Source of the DNA: Conus ventricosus | Taxonomy: Eukaryota; Mollusca; Gastropoda; Neogastropoda; Conidae | NCBI GenBank assembly: GCA_018398815.1 | Contig: CM031601.1 | Location: 33,182,369-33,246,368, forward strand | DNA length: 64,000 bases | Reading direction: 5' to 3' | Shown: positions 12,336 to 23,235 of the stretch, in pieces | Layout of the letters: each line of letters opens with the position of its first letter | Numbering within the stretch: the stretch's first letter is position 1 | Position numbers and translations under genes: made by a program | Notes under the pieces: generated by a model | Database searches by the model: none | Told to the model about the DNA's origin: nothing | Seen by the model: the letters and a program-made list of their open reading frames with translations, nothing else

Positions 12336-12475
12336 TGACGTCACAGGAACATGCATGTCATCCAGCGGATGACTCACTCAGCCGTTACTCAATTCCCATT
12401 GGGTAACCTGGCTGTGACGTCATGATTCGGAATATACCGGGAAAAGAACACTCCGGGGGATGCTTATATAGTGTT
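12336..12475 (+). promoter_or_regulatory. Promoter-like cluster: CRE, AP-1, CCAAT, CRE, TATA
   Basis: Within 140 bp there are a perfect CRE TGACGTCA (12336-12343), an AP-1/TRE TGACTCA (12370-12376), an inverted CCAAT box (ATTGG, 12398-12402), a second perfect CRE (12415-12422) and a TATA-like TTATATA (12464-12470). The upstream elements lie at sensible distances from the TATA box for plus-strand transcription starting near 12,500. On the minus strand the same box reads TATATAAG, a better TATA match, so the direction is uncertain. I see no convincing first exon next to it. Confidence 0.4.
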
Positions 12476-12589
12476 TTGTTTTCTTCCACCCCGTCTTCTG
12501 TTCTCACCCCACCGTTTAAAAAAAATAAATCTGTGTGTTGCTTACAGTCCAGTCGATTACGGAGCTATCTGGAGACGTCAGTTATTGCC

Positions 12590-12945
<356 letters not shown>

Positions 12946-13225
12946 GGGTTGCCGGTCGGAGATGAGGGGTTGGGGTGGGGGTGTGATGGGTTGGAGGTGG
13001 CAAAGCAAAGCGAATCGATAAAGTGACAATCTGATCTTTCTTGGATATGGCGAAGAAAAACCGAACTAAACCAGGGAAATCTCTTAGACGGGAGGGATGG
13101 GGGTAGATGGAGGGAAGGGGGACGGGGTGGGGTAGGGGAATCAGCGAATAGTCTCAAAGATCCGAAAGAAAGGGAGAAGGAAGATGGCATGAGATTGATT
13201 TTGTAAATATGATTATGGTTACCAA

Positions 13226-13236
13226 TAATAATAATA

Positions 13237-13303
<67 letters not shown>
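13226..13303. repeat. (AAT)n microsatellite
   Basis: About 25 ATA/AAT repeats, one unit shortened near 13240. Confidence 0.97.
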
Positions 13304-13306
<3 letters not shown>

Positions 13307-13334
13307 GGTATAGTGTGCCGTCCTTTACTTTCGG

Positions 13335-14500
13335 TTCACGTTTTCGTCAAGCTTTGTTTCAATGTGAAAGACTTGTTTAACGGTGTAGAAGGCGAAGTAT
13401 CCTTTGTTCAGATGTGAAAGACTTGTTTAATAGTGTAGAAGGTGAAGTGTTCTTTGTTTTAATGTGAAAAATTTGTTTAACGGTGGAGAAGGTGAAGTGT
13501 TCTTTGTTTAGAAGTGAACGATTCCTTTGATGGTGTAGAAGGTAAAGTGTTCTTCGTTTCAATGTGAAAGATTTGTTTAATGGTGTAGAAAGTGAAGTGT
13601 CCTTTTTTAGATGTGAAAGTTTCCTTTGATGGTGTAGAAGGTAAAGTATTCTTTGTTTCAATGTGAAAGATTTGTTTAACGGTGTGGAAGGTAAAGTGTT
13701 CTTTGTATAACATGAAAGACTCGTTCAATGGTATTGAAGCTGAAGTGTTCTTTGTTTGGATGTGAAAGACTGGTTTTACGGTGTAAAAGGCGAAGTGTTC
13801 ATTGTTTCAATGTGAGACTTGTTTAACGGTGTAAAAGGCGAAGTGTCCTTTGTTTGGATGTGAAAGATTTGGTTAACAGTGTAAAAGGCCAAGTGTGCTT
13901 TGGATGTGAAAGACTTGGTTAACGGTGTAAAAGGCGGTGTTCTTTGTTTCAATGTGAAAGATCTGGTTCCCCCGAAGTGTTCTTTGTTTAGATGTGAAAG
14001 ACTTGGTTAACGGTGTAAAAGACGAAACTTTCTTTGTTTCAATGTGATTGGTTTGTTAAATGGTGAAGAAGGCGAAGTGTTCTTTGCTTCAATGTGAAAG
14101 ACTTGTTAAACGGTGTAGAAGGTAAACTGTTCTTTGTGTTAACGTCAAAGATTTGTTTAACTGTGTGGAAGGTGAAGTGTTTTTTTGTTTCAATGTGAAA
14201 GGTTTGTTAAATGGTGTAGAAGGTGAAAAATTTCTTTTTTCAATGTGAAAGACTTATTTAACGGTGGAGAAGGTGAAGTGTTCTTTGTTTGGACGTGAAA
14301 GACTTATTAAATGTGTAGAAGGTGAAGTGTTCTTTGAATAACGTGAAAGACTTGTTTAATGGTATTGACGTGAAAGACTTGTTTGACGGTTGTAGAAGGT
14401 GAAGTGTTCTTTGTTTGATGTGAAAGACTTGTTCAACGGTATAGAAGGTGTAGTATTCTTTGTTTCAATGTAAAAGTCTTGTTTAACGCCGTAGAAGGGG
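13335..14500. repeat. 50-bp minisatellite, about 23 diverged copies
   Basis: Units contain AATGTGAAAGACTTGTTTAA, then GGTGTAGAAGGTGAAGTG and TTCTTTGTTT. Copies differ by substitutions and small indels. Open frames on the minus strand (about 83-94 residues) are repeat-derived. Confidence 0.95.
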
Positions 14501-14559
14501 AAGTGTTCTTTGGATGGGTAATAGGTCGTATGTGGTTCTACCGTGTACAGGGTCATGTG

Positions 14560-15400
14560 TGGATTATCCATTCAGAAAGTCCAGTGTCCTTTATAAGGTC
14601 AGTTTCCTTTAGGTGCACAGGTCAGTGTCTGTTAGCTGTGCAGATGATCAGTGTCATTTAGCTCTATAGAAAGACAAGACTGCTTTGATTCTGTAGAAGG
14701 TCAATGTCAGTTGGCTGTTCAGAAGGTCAATGACAAATTGTTGTACAAATGGTAAGTGTCATTTAGCTTTATGGAAGGTCAGAGATAGTTAATTTCAAAC
14801 AGGGTCAGTGTCAGTCAGCTGCACAGTAGATAAGTGTCATGTAGCTGTTCAAAAGGTAGTGTCGTTTGCTTATATAGAAGGTACGTGTCATTTAGCTGAA
14901 CAGATGGTCAAGTGTCTGACTATAGAAGGTCTGTGCCATTTAGCTGTACAGATGGTCAAGTGTCTGTATAGAAGGTCTGTGCCATTTAGCTGTACAGATA
15001 GTCAAGTGTCTAACTGTATACAAGGTCTGTGCCATTTAGCTACACAGATGGTCAAGTGTCTGTATAGAAGGTCTGTGTCAATTAGCTATGTAGATGGTCT
15101 AACTGTATAGAAGGTCTGTGCCATACAGCTGTACACATGGTCAAGTGTCTGACTGCATAGAAGGCCTGTGCCATTTAGCTGTACAAATGGTCAGGTGTCT
15201 AACTGTATAGAGGGTCTGTGCCATTTAGCAGTACAGATGGTCGGATGTACAAGTGTATAGAAGGTTTGTGCCATTTAGCTGAACAGATGGTCAGCTAACT
15301 GTATAGAGGGTCTGTGCCATTTAGCTGTACTGAAAGTGAAGTTTCATTTAGATGTATAGAAGGTTACTGCCATTTATTTGAATGGATAGTCAAATGGTGT
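14560..15400. repeat. Degenerate 36-50-bp tandem array
   Basis: Repeated GGTCTGTGCCATTTAGCTGT, ACAGATGGTCAAGTGTCT and CTGTATAGAA. Some units lack the last block, giving 36-bp units. It grades into the next, related array. Confidence 0.9.
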
Positions 15401-15409
15401 TTGGCTGTA

Positions 15410-15955
15410 CAAATGGCCAGGTGTCATTGAGCTGTATAATACGTCAGGTGTCATTGAGCTGTATAGCAGGTCAGGTGTCATTGAGCTGTCATTGGTGAAG
15501 AAGGTGTCATTGAACTGTATGGAAGATCATGTCATTGAGCTGTATAGCAGGTCAGGTGTCATTGAGCTTATAGCAGGTCAGGTGTCATTGAGCTGTACAG
15601 CAGGTCAGGTGTCATTGAGCTGTATAGCAGGTCAGGTGTCATTAAGCTGTATAGAGGTCAGGCGTCATTAAGCTGTGCGGAAGATCATGTCATTGAGCTG
15701 TATTGCAGGTTAGGTGTCATTGAGCTGTATAGCAGGTCAGGTGTCATTGAGCTGTGTAGCAGTTCAGGTGTCACTGAGTGTAGACCAGGTCACATGTCAT
15801 TGAGCTGTACAGAAGATCAAGTGGCATTTACCTGTATAGAAGATCAGTGTCGTGTAGCTGTATAGAAGGTCAGTGTCGTGTAGCTGTATAGAAGATCAGT
15901 GTCGTGTAGCTGTATAGAAGGTCAGTGTCGTGTAGCTGTATAGAAGGTCAGCTCC
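15410..15955. repeat. 27-bp and 26-bp minisatellite blocks
   Basis: About 14 copies built on CAGGTCAGGTGTCATTGAGC plus TGTATAG (15410-15830) pass into five near-identical copies of GGTCAGTGTCGTGTAGCTGT plus ATAGAA (15840-15950). Both share the AGCTGTATAGAAGGTCA core with the preceding array, so all three probably descend from one unit. Confidence 0.92.
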
Positions 15956-15984
15956 CCCTCTGGTCAAATGCCGTTTTATCGAAC

Positions 15985-16460
15985 AAAAGACCCGTCTTTT
16001 GCCGTAAGATAGTCAAATGGCGTTTTACCATATAGAAGATCAAGAGTTGTTTGGCTGCAGAGAAGGTCAAGTATCGTTTTGCCGTCAAGAGCTGTTTTGC
16101 TGTGCAGATAGCCACGTGTCGTTTTGCTGTTCACAAAGACCAGTGTTTGTTTTGCCAAAAAATAGATCAAGTGTCGTTTCGCCGTCAAGTGTCGTTTCGC
16201 CGTCAAGTGTCGTTTCGCCGTCAAGTGTCGTTTCGCCGTCAAGTGTCGTTTTGCCGTCAAGTGTTGTTTTGCTATACATATAGCCAAGTGTCGTTTCGCC
16301 GTAAAATGTTGTTTTGCTGTGCAGAGAGCCACGTGTCGTTTTGCTTTTCAGTAAGTTCAGTGTTTGTTTTGCCGAAAATAGAAGATCAAGCGCCGTTTCA
16401 CCGTTAAGTGTCGTTTTGCCATCAAATGATGTTTTGCCCTACAAACAGCCAAGAGTCGTT
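15985..16460. repeat. TGTCGTTTTGCC-type tandem repeats, including an 18-bp array
   Basis: Degenerate 36-60-bp units with AGTGTCGTTTTGCTGT enclose a tight block of five 18-mers AAGTGTCGTTTCGCCGTC (about 16168-16262). Frames on both strands are repeat-derived. Confidence 0.9.
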
Positions 16461-17128
16461 TTGCTCTTCCCGTATATTGCTCCAACTCCCTCGCAAGTCC
16501 TTCCCCCCACGCCTCCCCCACCCCGTCCACCCCTCTCTGCCTGTTTGTCTGTCGGTTTGTCTATCTCTATCTGTCTGTCGGTCTTTCTTTCTCCCTTTTA
16601 CACACGACACGACACATACACGGGCTATCACGCTGAAGAAGAAGAGTACACACTATGGCTTGACATTCAAAGGTTGCTCTGCCCGACGGCCATGGCACAA
16701 TGGTAAAGTACTCACTGAACTCTCCTCTTGTTTTGCCTCAGACAGACATCATCAGGCAGTGATCCCAATCACCAAGCCTTGTCGGACGTCGGAGTGCAAG
16801 GAGTCAGTCGGTATCAGTGCTGATAAACCAAAGCAGAAATAAACAGTGTTGTCAGGCGCGATAACCCGTTCCAGGAATGAGAACCTGTAAACAGCACATC
16901 GCACCAACCTCACAGTCAAAAGACGCAGATGGTACAGAAGGGGAAGGGAAGAAGGGGCGGGTGCAGAGGTGGAGTAGAGAGGGGGTGGAGGAAAGAGGAG
17001 GGAAGGGTAGGAGGGAGGAGGTGAGACTGGGAGCGAGTAGTAACAGATAAAATTCTAAGGCAACGTATTTCAAGCACAATTTCTAAGGAAAACTGTGATA
17101 ACGTTTCCAGGAGTGAACATGGATAACC

Positions 17129-17130
<2 letters not shown>
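16461..17130. other. Unannotated unique sequence
   Basis: It contains TGGCACAATGG (16692-16702), which fits a tRNA A-box pattern, but I found no partner B box. A GT...CAG pair nearby would give a 39-nt intron, too short to call. A purine-rich stretch lies at 16930-17040. No gene is called. Confidence 0.4.
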
Positions 17131-17204
<74 letters not shown>

Positions 17205-17262
17205 GCGCACACACGCACGCACGCACGCACGTGCGCACGCACGCACGCACGCACACACAAAT
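17131..17262. repeat. (CA)n and (CACG)n microsatellite
   Basis: Pure CA (17131-17202), then CGCACACG and CACG repeats. Confidence 0.97.
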
Positions 17263-17552
17263 AAATGGAGAACTTGTTTGTGGTAAGACCAAGTTTTCCT
17301 GACAGGTCAATGGCACGGTGGGGATGCACGATCTTCACTTTTCCCCGGAGTCAGAAACAGGGAACTGCTTCCAACCACCCGCGGTGTCCGTCTGCACGTG
17401 CCCGGACCAGTCTAGGAAAACATACCCCCCCCCCCCCACCACCACCAAAAAAAAAAAAAAAATCCTCCACACTATCAGGAAAGTTTGTCAAGTCCTTTCT
17501 GCCAAGGATGGGGCTTTTCCCGACACAGACAAACAAACAAAAAATACAAGTC

Positions 17553-17553
<1 letters not shown>

Positions 17554-17613
<60 letters not shown>

Positions 17614-17615
17614 AG

Positions 17616-17648
<33 letters not shown>

Positions 17649-17770
17649 CACTTCCTTTAGCTAAAACAAAGACATAAATACAAATGGGTCACTGAAATCA
17701 CGCACATTTCTTTAAAGCCGAAAGATATAAAATATGTATTGAGTATAGAGTGTCACTTGTATATATGCAG

Positions 17771-17850
<80 letters not shown>
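17554..17850. repeat. Two (GA)n microsatellites
   Basis: GA tracts at 17554-17649 and 17769-17848, about 120 bp apart in the same orientation. Confidence 0.97.
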
Positions 17851-17853
<3 letters not shown>

Positions 17854-18630
17854 CATAGATACCAGACTGTTTGTAGGACATCCGGCCAACGCTAGCAGAA
17901 AGAAATAGAAAACAAAGCAACAGAAATTACAAATTATATCAGAGAAGAAAAAAGCACCATACCCGAAACATGAATCAATTCACATAAACATTTCCTGCTC
18001 TTACATCCATATCCACCATTTCTGAAATTGCCCAGCTCTCTTTTCACGACTGCATTGTGTACAAAGATGACAAAAGCAAACCTTGGCCATGTTCTGGGTT
18101 TAAACCAAGGTATTCACAAGGTAATTAATACAACAGAGTTTAATGAAATGTCGAGAGCTATCCATTCTCTTAAATCCGTGATGGACAGATGGATGGTGTA
18201 GCAAATGGACAGCAAATCCCAAAATGCTGTTTGTAAAGTGTAAATTTTGACATTCGCGCAAAACGGGCAAAGATTCAAATGACGCCTGCGCCTTTTGTTG
18301 ATATCCATACCACTGATTCCAGTCCTAACCTTTGCTTAAGCATTTCTACACGTAGACATCATGTCTCCAAACTGCTCGACCCATGTGTTGTCCCCCTTTA
18401 GAGACATCTGTATACCGCCACAGTCGTCTGATGATTGTTGTTTTAGAGGTGGCGTTGTATGTCTCCTGTTCATATTTTGAGAAGAAAAAAACAACAACTG
18501 AATTGTTGATATCGATCTTTCTTTTTGGAAGTTTGGAAACCGCTGTAGGAAAACAGGATGTCTAATCAATCAAATTTTCTTTTTGAATCTTGGCGAATCG
18601 GTGTTGGAAAATGAGATGGTCTAGTCAATG
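17851..18630. other. Unannotated unique sequence
   Basis: AT-rich, non-repetitive, without a recognisable gene or element. Confidence 0.45.
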
Positions 18631-18633
18631 TGG

Positions 18634-18925
18634 AGACAACTGATGGTCCAATGGAGTCGGGTCTTGATTAGACAACTGATGGTCCAATGGAGTCGGGTCT
18701 TGATTAGACAACTGATGGTCCAATGGAGTCGGGTCTTGATTAGACAACTGATGGTCCAATGGAGTCGGGTCTTGATTAGACAACTGATGGTCCAATGGAG
18801 TCGGGGGTCTTGATTAGACAACTGATGGTCCAATGGAGTCGGGTCTTGATTAGAAAACTGATGGTCCAATGGAGTCGGGTCTTGATTAGACAACTGATGG
18901 TCCAATGGAGTCGGGTCTTGATTAA
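18634..18925. repeat. 36-bp minisatellite, eight near-identical copies
   Basis: Unit starts GACAACTGATGGTCCAATGG and ends GTCTTGATTA. Copies differ by single bases only, and one has an extra GG near 18806. It contains CCAAT in every copy. High identity points to recent expansion. Confidence 0.97.
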
Positions 18926-19231
18926 GATCAATACCACAACCTCTCACATCAGAAGTATACATTGCAACAGTAAACTAAGATGCCACAGACATTCATTTCT
19001 TAAATGTTTTATCTTAATGTTCATGTCAGGTCAAATTATTGCTAAGCAGTGCATTTCTATTAGAAACAAAATGGAGCCAACTTGTTTGTTTACATCAAAG
19101 GAAAACATGTGAGAAATGCTGTGTTGAGATATGTGAATTTTGTAATGATCGACATAATATAGGCTAGAATAATTCATTTTTTTGCTTGCAGACTAATAGG
19201 CATGTTAGGCCATTAAAGTAGATTTTTGTGT

Positions 19232-19278
<47 letters not shown>

Positions 19279-19507
19279 GAGGAGAGAGAGAGAGAGTTCT
19301 AAATGATGTGAATGACCCCATTACAAACTATATCCATAGGTAACTAATTCTGTAACATAAAGTAATTTGAATCATCGTGCACCATTACTAATCTTAGAGT
19401 AGACATGTTTGTACACACAATGAAGACAGAAAATTGTTTTCGATGAAAATTTCAACCAAATGTCCCTGATACATTGGCAAAGGATATTGGCCCACAATCA
19501 AGATACG
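18926..19507. other. Unique sequence with a short (GA)n
   Basis: A GA/GGA tract at 19235-19296; otherwise AT-rich sequence without gene signals. Confidence 0.6.
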
Positions 19508-19584
<77 letters not shown>

Positions 19585-19598
19585 CTATCTATCTATCT
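19508..19598. repeat. (ATCT)n microsatellite
   Basis: About 22 tetranucleotide copies with one two-base interruption. Confidence 0.97.
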
Positions 19599-19795
19599 CC
19601 CCAAAGAGACCTCCAGTTCAGGACATAGTAGTTCATGGCCAGCCAGATTCCAAGAAAGGCAGGTAAAATTTATTGGACCGGCAGAATTTGTTGTAGGAAC
19701 ATTGGAGAGAAAAGGATGCTTAAAACATGACAAATCTATTAACTTAAACAAGATGCAAAGCATATAAACGTACTCCCAGTTTATCCTGAATACGC

Positions 19796-20335
19796 GTGAG
19801 ATATTCCATAAAGAGGAAAAACCGTCTTGGGCTGGTGTAACCGTTAGTAATGGCTATTCTGGTAAACATCGGCCATCGTCTGTGACGTAAAATGAACATA
19901 CTTACAAATGTTCAGAAAGATCGGCCAAGAATTTTCTGAGATTTTCCATAAAGAAGAAAAGAAGAAAACCATTATGGGCCGTTAGTAACGGATATAACGG
20001 TGAACTTAAACATCGGGCATCATTCGTGACCCATAATGAACATACCTACAAATGTTCAGAAATATCGGCCACGTACTTTCTGAGATATTCCACAAAGAAG
20101 AAAAACCGTTACAGGCCGTTACAGCCGTTAGTAACGGCTATAACGGTAAACTAAAACATCGGGCATCATCCGTAACCCATAATGAAGATACCTGCTAATT
20201 TTCACAAAGATCAGCCAAGTACTTTATGAGATATTCCATGAAGAAGAAAAGCGTTACAGGCCGTTACAGCCGTTAGTAACGGCTATAACGGTAAACTAAA
20301 ACATCGGGCATCATCCGTAACCCATAATGAACATA
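19796..20335. repeat. About 135-bp tandem repeat, four copies
   Basis: Each copy has GAGATATTCCATAAAGAAGA, then a CCGTTAGTAACGG inverted repeat, then CATCGGGCATCATCCGTAAC and CATAATGAACATAC. The last two copies are closest to each other. The array ends about 100 bp before the first recognisable coding sequence of the Penelope-like element, so it may be the 5' repeat region of that element or of a related insertion. No second copy of this repeat is seen after the element. Confidence 0.85.
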
Positions 20336-20435
20336 CACACTCCCCACCATCTCACGGATTCGGCCTTCGTTCAAATTCAGAACTGTTTCAGACAAGTTCG
20401 TCAACGACTCTAACGGAAAACGGGAGAGTGTTGGG

Positions 20436-20860
20436 GTGACCATCAACTGTTGGATACAGGAAAAGAAAGAAAGAGTGAAAGAAGGTGGAACTCAAGAAAG
20501 CCCTGATGAGGAGGAGACCTATGTAAAGAGACCTTGGTACAAGTTAACCACAAAACAGGCTCCTAAGAAGGACGCAGCTTTGGAAGACTTCATTGAAGCC
20601 TGTTCACAACATTTTCTTGCCCCTGCAACAGACGAAGAATTAGGGACAATCTCACCAGTGGCCAACGGAAAGCCATCTCAGAGCTCCGTAATTTGCCTAT
20701 GACCAAAAATGCGGCATGCAGATATGCTGACAAAGCAGGAGTTACAGTGATCACTCCCCTAGACGCTGATGATCAAATTATCCTGAATGAAGTGAATAAC
20801 AGTGACTACTATGACGTAGTTGAAACTAACCCCACAAGGAAACTGTCAGCAAAGTGAACT
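20436..20860 (+). pseudogene. Penelope-like RT, N-terminal region (frameshifted)
   Basis: The frame from 20436 gives a basic and acidic segment with KRPWYKLTTKQAPKKDAALE and then DFIEACSQHFL. After a frameshift near 20657 the next frame reads LRNLPMTKNAACRYADKAG, followed by a VITPLDADDQ segment. That matches the part of Penelope-like RTs before motif 1, where an ADKG-like sequence is usual. The segment ends at a one-base shift near 20857 before the palm frame. It encodes no complete product. Confidence 0.75.
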
Positions 20861-21676
20861 CCTGGGTAACAAAGTGGAAGAGGGAAGGGCCACTGACTGA
20901 CGATATAGCAGACTTTATAACTCCAAATTCACATGTCCGTCCGGGTCACATCAAACCTCTCGTAAAAACCCACAAACCCAAACCTTTCCCTTATAGAGTT
21001 TTGCTTTCTGGGTCAGGCACTCCTACTCAACCACTGTCTGTTTGTACAGCAAGCTATTGCTCATCTCACCCATTTTCTACCGTATCAGATCACTGATGCA
21101 AAGGAATTTCTGCAGAAGGTGGATCTGATCAACGAGCACTACAGCCCCCTGCCCCCGACAGCCACATTTGCTGTCTGTGACGTGGTAGCCCTTTTCCCCA
21201 ATGTGGACAACAACATGGGTATTCCCGCTGTTAAAGAAGCTCTGAGAGAGAATCCCTCACCTTTGGAGGTACCTGAAAGTTGCATTGTTGAGGGTTTAAA
21301 AATTGCCCTCGATAACAATTGCTCAGCGTACACAGATGGGGAGGGAAAGACTGTCTTCGCCAAGCCAAACCATGGTACTGCAATGGGACCCTGCCATGCT
21401 TGTGACTTTGTTGATGTTTTCATGGGCAGCTTAGACAATAAACTCATGCAGGATTGCTCAGTCCCTTTGCTTTCCTCTCTGGCTGAACCTGAACGGCGCA
21501 AAGAGCTTAAATGCCTAGACTGGAGCAGGTATCGAGATGATGGTATCACCATTGTTCCCAACAGTGAGGACCGTGAATCATTCTGCAAACACCTGGATGA
21601 ACTGAATCCGCCAAATATTAAGCGGACAGTAAAATTTGCCTTAACTAGGCTGACCCTGGAGAAAGGTCCAGTGACG
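20857..21676 (+). pseudogene. Penelope-like reverse transcriptase palm domain
   Basis: The frame at 20854 carries GHIKPLVKTHKP and a YRVLLSGSGTPT segment. After a frameshift near 21045 the frame from 21119 carries palm motif A as CDVVALFPNVDN, with the catalytic Asp in CDVV (about 21178-21183). Next come a motif B equivalent, NHGTAMGPCHACDF (about 21367-21408), and the catalytic motif C as YRDDG (about 21530-21544). Both metal-binding Asp sites are therefore still present although the frame is broken. The palm would copy element RNA into DNA at a nicked target. The motif order and FPNV wording fit Penelope-like RT rather than LINE or Gypsy RT. Confidence 0.88.
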
Positions 21677-22661
21677 GTGAGGAAAGACCCACTGACCACA
21701 GGGAAAGTCCTGTTGACAGTGGGAAAGACTACAACTCTGGATTCTCTCTTGAGGGCACATAAGACCGTATGGCGAAAGCTTGGCTGTGTCTGGAGTGGCA
21801 CTGTCTTCATCTGTCCGTGGGCAGGGGTGGTTGGGTCTGTGGGGTGTGCTCGGCAGCTGGAGGGTGGTGTTTTTCGCCGGTGGGCTCTGCAGTCATGAAA
21901 TACGGGCTGGTACACCCATGGGGATGCTACTTTAAGGCTGTTATGAGCTGCATCCTGTAGTCTAATTTACCTCTGTTCAGGAGCAGTTATGTCCCTTGAT
22001 ATCTTAATGGAGTGTCCTGCGCGTGCCTGTACCCATCGTCAACACAGCGCAGGCCTCCAAGGGTGGTACAGGACTGCTCTAAAGGCAGGTGAAGACAGTG
22101 CTTCTCTGGGTCCTCCCCAGCACCTTCGGGTGTTTCTTTTTCTTCTTTGCCTTAACTAGGCTGACCCTGGAGAAAGGTCCAGTGACGGTGAGGAAAGACC
22201 CACTGACCACAGGGAAAGTCCTGTTGACAGTGGGAAAGACTACAACTCTGGATTCTCTCTTGAGGGCACATAAGACCGTATGGCGAAAGCTTGGCTGTGT
22301 CTGGAGTGGCACTGTCTTCATCTGTCCGTGGGCAGGGGTGGTTGGGTCTGTGGGGTGTGCTCGGCAGCTGGAGGGTGGTGTTTTTCGCCGGTGGGCTCTG
22401 CAGTCATGAAATACGGGCTGGTACACCCATGGGGATGCTACTTTAAGGCTGTTATGAGCTGCATCCTGTAGTCTAATTTACCTCTGTTCAGGAGCAGTTA
22501 TGTCCCTTGATATCTTAATGGAGTGTCCTGCGCGTGCCTGTACCCATCGTCAACACAGCGCAGGCCTCCAAGGGTGGTACAGGACTGCTCTAAAGGCAGG
22601 TGAAGACAGTGCTTCTCTGGGTCCTCCCAGCACCTTCGGGTGTTTCTTTTCTTTCTTTGAC
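21638..22661 (+). repeat. 511-bp direct tandem duplication inside the RT gene
   Basis: Positions 21638-22148 recur at 22149-22660 almost base for base; for example the same ATG frame starts at 21769 and at 22280, an offset of 511. The two copies differ visibly only near the 3' end. The junctions share TTTGCC or TTTGAC (about 21637, 22148, 22657), which suggests microhomology-mediated duplication or unequal exchange. Each copy contains three degenerate 22-bp repeats near its start. The paired open frames (about 63-115 residues on each strand) are the same non-coding sequence seen twice. Confidence 0.93.
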
Positions 22662-22667
22662 AGACAG
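21677..22667 (+). other. Possible intron in the Penelope-like RT gene
   Basis: The interruption between motif C and the thumb begins near a donor-like ACG|GTGAGG (21677) in phase 0. It ends at a pyrimidine tract, TTTCTTTTCTTTCTTTGACAG, followed by ACAG|GTA (22667/22668), also phase 0. Splicing would join the palm frame to the thumb frame, giving a residue run ending in VQYLDMKLSI. Retained introns are known in Penelope-like elements. Alternatively this is a plain insertion. The duplication lies within it, so a single-copy ancestor would be about 480 nt. Confidence 0.4.
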
Positions 22668-22890
22668 GTACAATATCTGGATATGAAACTTTCAATAGTT
22701 GATGGTGTCATAAAGACAGATGTCTTTTCCAAACATTGCCATAGTTACCTTCCAAAGAACAGTTGTCACCCTCCTTCAGTGTTCAAGGGTCTTCTAACAG
22801 GTGTTGGCGCCAGGCTGAGAATGTTATGCAGCGAAGATGACAGACTACCAGAGAGACTCAGAGAGTATGCCAAGAGAGTATGGGATTTTA
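22663..22890 (+). pseudogene. Penelope-like RT thumb segment
   Basis: The frame reads QYLDMKLSIVDGVIKTDVFS (22671 on) and then the conserved SCHPPSVFKGLLTGVGARLR and ERLREYAKRVWDF. It corresponds to the FLD...DG.I.TDV...SCHP signature that follows motif C in Penelope-like RTs. It is cut at 22890 by the SINE. The same frame resumes exactly after the SINE and one target copy (IAGWKFEAALEQLKREL at about 23248-23298), so the SINE is a clean insertion. Confidence 0.88.
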
Positions 22891-22891
22891 C

Positions 22892-23235
22892 ACACGTAAA
22901 ATCCCATCACCAACTTTCGGAAGAGTAGGCCAGTTTGGCCGTTGGTATGGATGACACGTTACACATAGCATGCACCCTGCGTGAGAAATGGAAAGAATGA
23001 AGGAATTAAGGAAAATGAGTGATCGATATTGAATGATACTGACTGGATGACACGGGAAACGACTGAATGAAGCGCCAGCTGGCAGCTCTTCAGTCGGCAC
23101 TACCCAGGTAGGCAGCCCGTTGTGTAAACGAGTGTGGATTGTAAAGCGCTTAGAGCTTGGCCTCTAGCCGAGAATAGGCGCTATATAAGTATTCATTATT
23201 ATTATATTATTATTATTATATTATTATTATTATTA
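22892..23235 (+). mobile_element. 5'-truncated SINE nested in the Penelope-like element
   Basis: From CACACGTAAAATCCC onward it matches 4853-5184 of the full-length SINE, with few substitutions, down to the same hairpin tail and (ATT)n. The tRNA-like head is missing. ATTTTACA flanks both sides (about 22884-22891 and 23243-23250), a target-site duplication expected for LINE-mediated insertion. Removing the SINE and one target copy restores the reading frame, so the boundaries are well supported. Confidence 0.93.

Noticed and set aside
12100..12377. Minus-strand frame of 91 codons with Cys pairs
   Set aside because: No supporting splice sites; composition shaped by CACC and CCTCC repeats.
16600..16842. 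Spliced gene with a 39-nt intron, or a tRNA-like SINE at TGGCACAATGG
   Set aside because: The intron would be too short, no B box follows, and neither model has a second line of support.
21139..21915. Minus-strand frame of 258 codons
   Set aside because: Antisense shadow of the Penelope-like RT, which carries recognisable motifs on the plus strand.
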